Assembly: GCA_963576565.1 (NCBI GenBank)
Contig: OY755046.1
Location: 66,315,583 to 66,379,582, forward strand
Source of the DNA: Aspidapion aeneum
Taxonomy: Eukaryota; Arthropoda; Insecta; Coleoptera; Brentidae
Length of the DNA: 64,000 nucleotides
Direction of reading: 5' to 3'
In this document: positions 25,101-36,000 of the stretch, piece by piece
How positions within the stretch are numbered: the first letter of the stretch is position 1
Layout of the letters: every line of letters starts with the position of its first letter
Program-made: the position numbers and the translations under genes
The notes under the pieces: generated by a model
Database searches by the model: none
What the model was told of the DNA's origin: nothing
The model's input: only the letters and a program-made list of their open reading frames with translations

Positions 25101-28100
25101 TTATTCAACAAAAAAAAATATTTTTTACCGGCGTAGCCACAAAAACTTGTTTGATTTTTAATTCACTATACAAAAATAATTGCGTTTACAACAAAAAAAA
25201 GTTTGAAACTTACTTTAATATTTGGTATGTTATAAGCGTTTTCTTTATAAACGGTTTCGTCCTTAGAGTTGACACTTATCATTGAAGCTTCACTGCTTGA
25301 GTCCATATTGTCTTGAACATTAGGTTTATCAATTGTTACCTTCAAAAAAAATAATAAATTGAAGTTTTGAAAATTTTAAAAACTTTTAAAAAAATTATAA
25401 TTGTAAAAAATTTAACATTTTTTGAAAATTTTAAAAATTCTTTAAAATATTTATTTTTGAAAATTTTTAAAAATAACGAAAATATTTACAGTAAAGTTTG
25501 AAAATTAAAAAAAATAAAATGTATGTTACGTTTCTTCCTTTGTGAAAACGGATGTTTTTGGAATTGCTAGTACTAAAACTAAAGCGCCTTATTTTAAATA
25601 CTATCCATTCCAAAAACATCTCTACTTTGCTCTTCCTCCACGATAATCAACGAATCTCTTAGAGGGGAATTAATATAAATTGGAATCAACCATCGTTTAT
25701 AAGGCAATTAATAAAAAGAGCATATATATCCACAATACACAAAAAAGGAGGGAAATATATATGTGACAATTATAGAGGTATATCTGTGACTAGTACGCTA
25801 AGCAGAATATACGGTAAAATAATAAGAAATAAAACGGAAAGCGAATCCAGCGTTCCAGGGCGGGTAGATCGACTTCTGATCATCTCTTTTGTATAACCCA
25901 AGTTATTGAAAAGAAAATGGCATACGGACAAGAGCTGCATCTGCTTTACGTCGATTTGCAGAAGGCATATGATAGTATACCACTAAATCTACTTTGGAAA
26001 GCGTTGGAAAACAAAAACATAAGCGTACAACTAATTAAGGCCATCAAAGAGTTATACCGCAAGAGTAACGCAAAAGTTAATATAAAAGCAAAACTAACCA
26101 AAGGCTTTCAAGTAAATAAAGGTCTTAAACAAGGTTGCTGTATCTCGCCTACGCTCTTCAAGTTATACTTGGAACAAGTCCTTAAAGTATGGAAGAGAAA
26201 ATGCCAAAACATGGGAATTCCGTTGGACGAAACCACCTTGTATAGTTTATGTTTCGCCGATGATCAGATAGTAGTGGCTCAGGATTATGACGACCTCGAA
26301 TATATGACACGAAAACTAATAGAAGAGTACAATAAGTGGGGACTAGAGGTTAATCTCAATAAGACAGAGTATATGTATATCGGTGGAATGAAACAGGATC
26401 TAATCTTAAATACTGGGCAGCGAATTCAGTCCTGTGATGAGTATAAATACTTAGGTCTAAAAATTACAGCTGACGGAACACTAGACAAAGCTATAAAAGA
26501 TCGAAATGTACAAGGAAGAAAAGCAACAACTTTATTAAATGGAATAATTTGGGACCAAAGTATATCAAAACATAACAAAAAGCTTTTATATATAACACCA
26601 TTGTAAAAAGTATTATTACATACGGCTCAGAAGTATGGCCAATCAAGGATAGAACAGAAAAAATGCTTTCCGCTACGGAGATGGACTATTGGAGAAGAGC
26701 AGCAGGGAAATCAAAATCAGAAAGAGTTACAAATCAAAGAATAAGAGAAATTATGACAGTGGGTGAACATACTTTAGTGGATGATATAAGAACATAACAA
26801 CTGGTGTGGTACGGACATGTACAAAGAATGAATGATGAAAGACTACCCAAACAAATGCTATAGTCTAAATTATACGCATTTGTAATGACGTCACCAAGTG
26901 AGAAAAAAACGTATAGCGTAGATATTTTTGCCAATCAATGTTTTTTGATTGACAGTGACGGATACTTCACATAACCAATTACCTACCTATGTAAATCAAA
27001 GACACTACTCTTTTTAAAAAGTTTCTTGTCACCGCTGTTTCTAATATACTAAACAAAGATAAACAAAAATAGGTATAATTTGAACTATACATTAACATAT
27101 TAACCGGAGGAGACTAGAAAATAAACAACAAAATCGGCCGTCTAGATAAACAATTTGTTTTAAAAAACGTACTTCTGCAGAAAAGAACTCATCGACTATT
27201 TTTGTTTGGTCCATAGAAAACTCTATTTTCTTTCTCTTTAAGAATCACCAAAATTATCCGATCTTTCCTTTACTTTTATTTCTTTTTTAAACCAATGCAC
27301 CGGAAAAAGACGAAACTGTGCTTCTTACAAACCCTTACCAGATTAATTATACACGACCAAATATGGATATATAACAAGCGGTGATAACTTTAACTTGTGC
27401 TTCCAGCATTTATTTTGCTACTCCTTCGTTTTCCTTTATTAAACCAGTGCAAGAGAAAAAAACAAAACTATTCTCGATTACAGTCCCTCACTAAAACAAA
27501 GGAATTAGAAAGATGCCGCAATCGTCTAGGCCCGCGTAAAGTATATTATTTTGTTCCTCTTTTGTTAAACTGATGCGAGAAAAAGAGACAAAACTATTCT
27601 TGATTAGAAGGTAGTCCCTTTGGACCCATTAGTATTTTGTAAAGGGTCAATGCGGCGTTTTTGACCTGTCTCTTTACGGTTCGGAATTGTTTTCGTGTTT
27701 TTTCTTAAAATATATTTTCGATCTGGACTCAAATTTAATCTTAAAAGACTTTAAAATGGTGAGGGAGTGTATTTTGTGCTAAAATCTCGACTATTTTAAT
27801 CCAGAAGTTTCGTTTTACAAGTAAGTTAAATAACTTGTTTGACCTTCCAAACAAAACAAAGACCAGTGCCGTAGAAATCATATAAAATCAGAAAAAAATT
27901 TTTTGGGTATTATATAAATAATTATTTATTTGTTAAAACTGTTTAAACATAAGTTTAGTTAAAAATGTACAGGGTGTCCCAAGTTTTGGTGTTTTGATAC
28001 TTTTAACTGAACTACGAGCCTTGATTTTCAGCAGATAAGGTTAAAAAGGTATCTTATTAATATGGAAAGTAATTTTTTATGTATATCTTTTTTATTTAAC

Positions 28101-31100
28101 CGTTTTTTTTGTGTAAACAGTTTTTTTAGATTTGGATTGAGGCAATTTTTTAGTTTGGGTTAGTCCTATTTACCTACTCTGAATTTTTAACGTTGTCTAA
28201 CCTACAATAAAATACACCCAGCTAAAAGCATCCTAATCAAACATCTAATTGTCAATGGGTATCTATTCAGCTGTAAACTAAATTAAATTGCTTGTTTTAA
28301 TAAGTTAGGTATTTACTTTTAATAAATAAATATTTTGCCGCCGTCACTGGTAAATCGATCGACCATAAAGAATAAACATACGTCTGCTGTGTGTCGCACA
28401 GCGTTGCCATCGTCTTTCCAAAAAATATTTCTATTCTTTTCCAACTTATTGAAGCATCTAGGGGTCAAATCGAATTGTTTTGATGAATGAATTTTTGCCG
28501 CGGTTCCTGGTCTCCTCCGGTTAATACGTTAATGGAACTATACAATGGAAACCAACTAGCCGAAGAAAACGAGGACGGCCAAGGAGAAGCTGGAGAGAAG
28601 AAATAGACAGTGAAATAAGAATAAGAGGACTAGATGATGAATTATGGGCGAACAGAAACGAGTGGAGATTGGGTATCAGAAGACGTAGAACGTTGTGAAA
28701 CCGATAAATATATATATATATAATAAAAAGAGGAACAGACCTTAATCTGAAGCTTACCTTTGGTATGATCAATTCAGTCTTGAACTGAGGAGGAGCAGCC
28801 TGTTTCTGTTCCAAACGGTCTTTGTTTTCCACATCTATTCCATCCTCTTTCTTAGGAATAACCAATTCCTGCTTGATAGGGTGGTTTAAGTTGACCAAAT
28901 TATCCCTGGCGAGTTGAGGGTCAACCCCGGGGTTGTTTTCGTGGTGAGGATAAGTTGCAGAGTTGAATTTGGCTTCGGACAGGTCTGGTTTGATGTGACG
29001 TAACGATGGTTGACTGCCTTTGATTAGCATCTCTCGTTCTTTGATGTCACCTATAAGAGAACAAGTTTAAATAAAATTTATTTACTTACCGAACCGAACC
29101 GAACCAAAAAAATGTCTAAAACCATAAATATTCCTTACCTGGCAACCTAATAGACACATTGACAGGCGCAGACTCGGCACACGGGAACATTCTATGCGGG
29201 CCACTAGGTGGCGCAACGTTTACTGCTCCGGTAGGTGGCGCTGGTGTAGTTGGTTTACTGGGATCGCTCTCCAATACAGTCAAGGGATTGACAGGTCCTA
29301 TCAGTTGATCAGTACTGTCAGCACATCTTTCATTGTTATTTGGTAAAGGATCTTGAGCGTTCAAGAAGTTGTTATTTGGATTGATTTGAGCAGTGGGGGT
29401 GGTTATAGTGTTGCTTGAAGGCATATTTGACATAATTGACACATTCGACACATTGCTGGGTATCGTCAAAGGATTATTTTGGCTTGGAGGAACAACATTA
29501 ACTTGTTGTGGCGTCGCTGTAGGTACAGTGTTACTATTACTACTGCTATTACTATTGCTGTTGTTAGAGGTGGAGTTATTAAAGCTTGGTGGACTAGACG
29601 GTAGAGGATTGGAGTTGTTCGAGTCCAGAGTGTCTTGATCGGGTTGGTCCGATGACATTCGTGTCGATTCGGGCTCTTCTTCGATCGGATCCGAATCTGT
29701 AGCACCATCTACAATAGAAATACATACTAACCTCTAGCTAAAGTACAGGGTGATTTATCATAGATGTCACCACCCTATTATCCCTTAACATGCATGCTAT
29801 AACTAAAACTTAGAGGCTGGTGGGGGGACGAAGATCCAAGATTGCAAGAAAATAAAGATAATGTTACCTGTAGGACTTTCTGCTCTATCTCTTTTCTTCC
29901 GAACAACATCTTTGTCATCCGTTTCGGATTCGTCCGTCTTGTCTTGCGTCCGTTTTCGTTTGTTCGGGGTGTCCGGTTTTTCCGGACGTCCGGGTTTCTT
30001 TTTGCCTGGCGTGACAACTTGGTTAGGTGTGTTTGGTTTGCTGTCGCCTGTCAAATTTAAATGTCTTTTACTTCTACTGCTATAATATTATAATAAAAAA
30101 GTAGGTAAAATATGGATAAGACAAAAAATATTGTTGACAAAAATTACATATTTTATGTTTAATAATCCGCGCATACATATGAGTTTTATATACAGGGTGT
30201 CAAAATTATTTTTATTTCAGTCTATTGCTCTTGTTCCAATACACGACTTTACCAAATTTCATATTTTTATTGCGTTTTTTTTAAGTTATTATTAAAAAAG
30301 TTAAAAAAATTGCCAACTTTGATGCTCTGTATCTCAACAAAGAAAGAGTTTTGACCCATGCATTATGGGAACTTTTTTATGAGACATGACCTCCTCTATC
30401 ACCTATTGGCCTATGGCCCCTAAGTTATGGGGCACCCAGTATATTAACTTACCTGAGGAATTATTTTTGACAGGAGTTTTTGGTTCTGGAGTCTCAGTAC
30501 CCCCTCTTTTTGGTTGCTTTCTGTTTGGTTCTTTCCCATCTTTTCCTAATTAAAAAAAAAAACAAACATTACGAAATACTTTTATCACCATATCATTTCA
30601 AAACAAATCATTATAAAGATAAGTCGAAAGCGTCATTCAGTTGGTTTAGTTGACATTTTTCAAATATATTACCAAAAACCTTCTAATTTCTCGTTAATTT
30701 TAACGAATAATTTAAAGTTCACTATTATCAAATGTTTAAAGGCAAAAATGTAATGTATTAGTGCACTTAAGTGTTGCCAATAAAAAAAAGATAAATTTTA
30801 TGTGTTTTAAAAAATTTATATATTGACCAAAGAAACACTTAATTTTCTTAGAGTTACAAAACTAAGTAAAACGGTATAAACCACATTAAAAAGACATTCT
30901 TTGAGTTATAACAACTTAAGAAGGTATCGTAAACTGCATAACCAGTATAAATAAAAGTTTGAGACTACTACTTTTTATATAAGTTTTTTAATTACACCCT
31001 GTATCTTTTAGCATATTACAAAATTATTCAAAACTAAATTTTTGTGTTATAGCATGAAACAAGCTCAAAAATTGTGCCAAGTTTCATTGCTAAATTCCAC

Positions 31101-32325
31101 TTAACGCAGTAGCTACAGTAAATAATGTAAAAAAACAGTAAAAATGACAGCAAAGTATTTGAATTTTCAAAACTAAAATAAAAAATTACGAAAATACTTT
31201 ATTTTGTAGTTGCTTTTTACAACAAAATAGAAGCTGTACTAATATTGTTGTAACATGTTGATTTTGACTTGACATATAATCATTTGTAAGGTCATTAAAA
31301 TTACTTAAAATGATCATAAAAAACTTTAAATATTTTTAAAAACACTGTATTTGTAACAGGAAATAACACAGAGAAATACAAAGGTATGTCCAGCTATTAC
31401 TTAAAATTGGTGTTTTTATGTAATTAATTTATCATTCTAGTAGAAAGTAACACAGAGAAATACAAAGGTATGTCCAGCTCTTACTTAAAATTGGTGTTTT
31501 TATGTAATTAATTTATCATTCTAGTAGAAAGTAGTGTCCCTAAATAATTAAATCGTTCTGACATTGTAAGAACTGTAAAATTATATAGGGCCTCTAGTAG
31601 AAACGAGGTGAGAGCGATGTAGATACCTTTATTTCGAGTCCTCATCCTCTGAGGACTGTCGTCCTCGCCATTGACAGCCGCGGGTGCGGTGAGAGGTGGT
31701 AGTTCGTTGGTTTTCCGATAGTGGGCGCGACAGTCGATACAAAGCAGTTGTCTTTCTCGGCCACCTGGCAACCAATCTTTTGAGTCTGCAGAAAAAAAAT
31801 TAAATTATATGAGATGTTAAAATGTTTTTAAAAAAACTATTTTAAACAACTTTTGTAAAGTGAAAAAAAAAGTCCATATTGGGTGCTGTTGTTTTTTACC
31901 TTCCTAGCCCGCGTAACAATGGCTAGCGAAGGTATTATTTTGGACGATATTTTTTTTTGAGATAACGCCAAAAATGTGTTATTTGTATGTATTTTGACCT
32001 GTCCTAGCAATATCGTCGTGATGTCTATCTGTGTGTATATTATTTCTGTCCGTAACACGATAGCTCCTAAACCGCTGAACCGATTTTCATAAAATTTTCG
32101 GGTAAAATAGTGTTCGACACTCGTACAATCTGATTAGATTTTGGTCAAAATCCATTAATGCTAATGACAATTAAAAACCTAAAAAAATGCTAACTTTTTA
32201 ATGGAGCATCCTATCAAGACACTGTTTTCGGAATATAGTAGCCTATATTTTGCTCAATAATTCGAGTTATAACCAAAAACTTCGTAGGAACTTTAGTTTC
32301 TGAGATATTAACAAAAAACTGTTTT

Positions 32326-32389
<64 letters not shown>

Positions 32390-33031
32390 TGTGTCCACGT
32401 AAGTTGGCGGCATATGGGAAACTTTTTTATTATTAGCTTTACGAAAAAAAGTTATTCTTCATAAAAAGTTCTGCATGGTCCAAGACCTAAAATGCAATCA
32501 TCAGATGTTAAATTTTTTCAGTCATATTACGAGGTTTGTCAAAAAATGTGATTTTTGCTCCAGAGTAAAGTACCTTTCTTTTTGACAATATCGAAAATTG
32601 TTATAAAGAAAAGATGTTTAGAATTAAAAGTAGCTTTCAAATATTCAACATTGTTTATTTACATTAAAAAATATTTTTTTCTACATTTTCTGCGATTACG
32701 TTGGAAATTTAAGTTTGCACATTAAAGCATAATTAATCTAGGATGCAAATAATAATAATGTAAATAAACAATGTTGAATATTTGAAAGCTATTTTTAATT
32801 CTAAACATCTTTTCTTTATAACAATTTTCGATATTGTCAAAAAGAAAGGTACTTTACTCAAGAGCAAAAATCACATTTTTTGACAAACCTCGTAATATGA
32901 TGAAAAAATTTAACATCTGATGGTTGCATTTTAGGTTTTGGACCATGCAGAACTTTTTATGAAGAATAACTTTTTTTCGTAAAGCTAATAATAAAAAAGT
33001 TTCCCATATGCCGCCAACTTACGTGGACACA

Positions 33032-33081
<50 letters not shown>

Positions 33082-36000
33082 CTAGGAAGGTGTCAGATTC
33101 GTCATGGATCCATTTATTTAACCAAACAAGGTAGGTCTAGGTCTAGTAGAAGAGATTCCTTACAGGATACATATTCTTGAATTTTTGGGAGGAGAATGTG
33201 AGTAGTCCTCACCGTAAAAAGGTGAATGCTCTATCCCCAAAGCACACTCCCGTGAATTCAAGTTCACCACCTCTCACGAGGTGAAAACGAGTTCCCGGGA
33301 AAGTTTCTAACCTCACTTATTTGTTTTGTGATTTGTTTTTTTTGCGAAAGTAAAAATAAAGTTTTTAGGTAAAGCCATATTTAGATATATGTATGTATAT
33401 GCATTGAAACTAAATTCCTATACTGCGGTGCATAGGTTAAAAGCAATATCTCCACTTTCAGACCCAATTGAGTGAGAGTGTTTAATTTAATGCATAATAT
33501 AAATGTGTACCTATATAACATATTATATTACATCTTAGAAGCGAGAAAAGCCGCATGTTTATTAATTTGACACTACAGAGAAACGTTTATCTGAACCTAA
33601 AGGCAGTTTAACATAATGTATAATGTAGTGTTCATACAACTACATTTTAAAAGTGTCCTTATATAAAAGCACTTTAATAGGCCTCTATAAACAAAGTGTT
33701 AAACATTCATAATCATAACTCCATTTGGCCTGAAATAACTGACAGAAATAAGTGTGAGTTAGGTTTATGTAGACATCCAGGGCTCCCTAAAGCTAAATTT
33801 TTTTAATATAATTAAGTACTTATTGCAATAAAGCCAGGCACTAATTGTGCACTAATCGACTGTTTCCCATTATAAGAAAAGCTGTCTTCTTTCAAAATTA
33901 GGCCTTTAATTGTTTAATATAAGAGCCGGAATTAATAGTGCCGCCATTATTAATGGAAAATAAACTAGTTGATTTATAAATTCGACTTTGGTATGTCAAT
34001 TTTAAAAGATCAACTGTCAGTTTTCAATGGAAAACTGTCAGAATAGTGCCCGGCACTATTACTGCCTGGTTTTATTTGCAATAAGTCCCTAATTTTAAAA
34101 AAACTTCCTGAATTCAAAAATAAAATGGCATAAAACGCACTTTGGTTAGTTGCGAGATACGCGGCAACGTTGTGCACTAGAGTTGCACGGCGTGATTTTA
34201 AATTGTTCAAGAATACGACATTTTCATTCGCGGGAGAAAAAGTGAGTTTGATTTCCCGGGAACGTTCCCGGGAGCACTCCCTTCACAAACTTTGAAGAAT
34301 ACGGCTCCAGATATGTTATATGAAGATCTACGACTGTGCAAAGTTTGAGTTTCGTAGCTCATTCAGATGTAGATTTTTAGATAGGTCAGATATGGGCTGT
34401 GCTAGCTCGCGCTAAATATCGCGGTTCTTTTTAAATTTTAAAACCAAACAATTGGATGAGAGACAGAGTACATTTTTCCGTGCGTGGGACATGCGCAACA
34501 AGAATCAGAGAGATCCTTTCACGACCGCCGAGAAAAATGGCGTGTTAATTACTTTCTCCAAATTATTACAATTTTCTATACTTGAAAGTGCTCGGTTTGT
34601 GTATTAAACCATAGAACTAGAAGCTTCAGCCCTTCAGCTACGTGGTGTCATCATTAGATCCTGACAGAGGCCCCTGGGACGTGAAGAAATTGGCTACACA
34701 TCGGTGAGTACTCTTGTTTTCGACTTTCCGTTATGTGATTTACAGCAATTAACCTATGGACTGAATATAAAGACATGGAGGCAGAAGAACAAGCTGGTTT
34801 CAGGGCGGGTAGATCGACTTCAGATCATCTCTTTTGTATAACCCAAGTTATTGAAAAGAAAATGGCATACAACCAAGAGCTGCATCTGCTTTACGTGGAT
34901 TTGCAGAAGGTATATGATAGTATACCACTAAATCTACTTTGGAAAGCGTTGGAAAGCACAAACATAAGCGTACAACTAATTAAGGCCATCAAAGAGTTAT
35001 ACCGCAATAGTAAGGCAAAAGTTAAAATAAAAGCAAAACTAACCAAAGGCTTTCAAGTAAATAAAGGTCTTAAACAAGGTTGCTGTATCTCGCCTACGCT
35101 CTTCAAGATATACTTGGAACAAGTCCTTAAAGTATGGAAGAGAAAATGCCAAAACATGGGAATTCCGCTAAACGAAACCACCTTGTAAACTTTATGTTTC
35201 GCCGATGATCAGATAGTAGTGGCTCAGGATTATGACGACCTCAAATATATGACACGAAAACTAATAGAAGAGTACAATAAGTGGGGACTAGAGGTTAATC
35301 TCAATAAGACAGAGTATATGTGTATCGGTGGAATGAAACAGGATCTAATTTTAAATATCGGGCAGCGAATTCAGTCCTGTGATGAGTATAAATACTTAGG
35401 TCTAAAAATTACAGCTGACGGAACACTAGACAAAGCTATAAAAGATCGAAACGTACAAGGAAGAAAAGCAATAACTTTATTAAATGGAATAATTTGGGAC
35501 CAAAGTATATCAAAACATAACAAAAAGCTTACATATACCACCATTGTAAAAAGTATTATTACATACGGCTCAGAAGTATGGCCAATTAAGGATAGAACAG
35601 AAAAAATGCTTTCCGCTACGGAGATGGACTATTGGAGAAGAGCAGCAGGGAAATCAAAAAGAGAAAGAGTTACAAATCAAAGAATAAGATAAATTATGAC
35701 ACTGGGTGAACGTACTTTAGTGGATGATATAAGAACAAAACAACTGGTGTGGTACGGACATGTACAAAGAATGAATGATGAAAGACTACCCAAAACAAAT
35801 ACTACAATGAAAACCAACTGGCCGAAGAAAACGAGGACGGCCAAGGAGAAGCTGGAGAGAAGGAATAGACAGTGAAATAAGAATAAGAGGCCTAGATGAT
35901 GAATTATGGGCAAACAGAAACGAGTGGAGATCGGGCATCGGAAGACGTAGAACGTTGTGAAACCGATAAATATATATAATATATAACCTATGGACTCTTA

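Noticed and set aside
29393..29638. Plus-strand frame with a poly-Leu run
   Set aside because: Antisense of the Ser/Asn triplet tract in the Gug exon.
32326..33080. (TA)n tracts as a functional element
   Set aside because: Best explained as one microsatellite split by the snap-back MITE; no further signal.
34620..34720. Possible plus-strand exon ending CGGTGAGTA, or LTR/primer-binding region
   Set aside because: No recognisable protein, no second LTR, no TG..CA repeat pair found; too weak to annotate.
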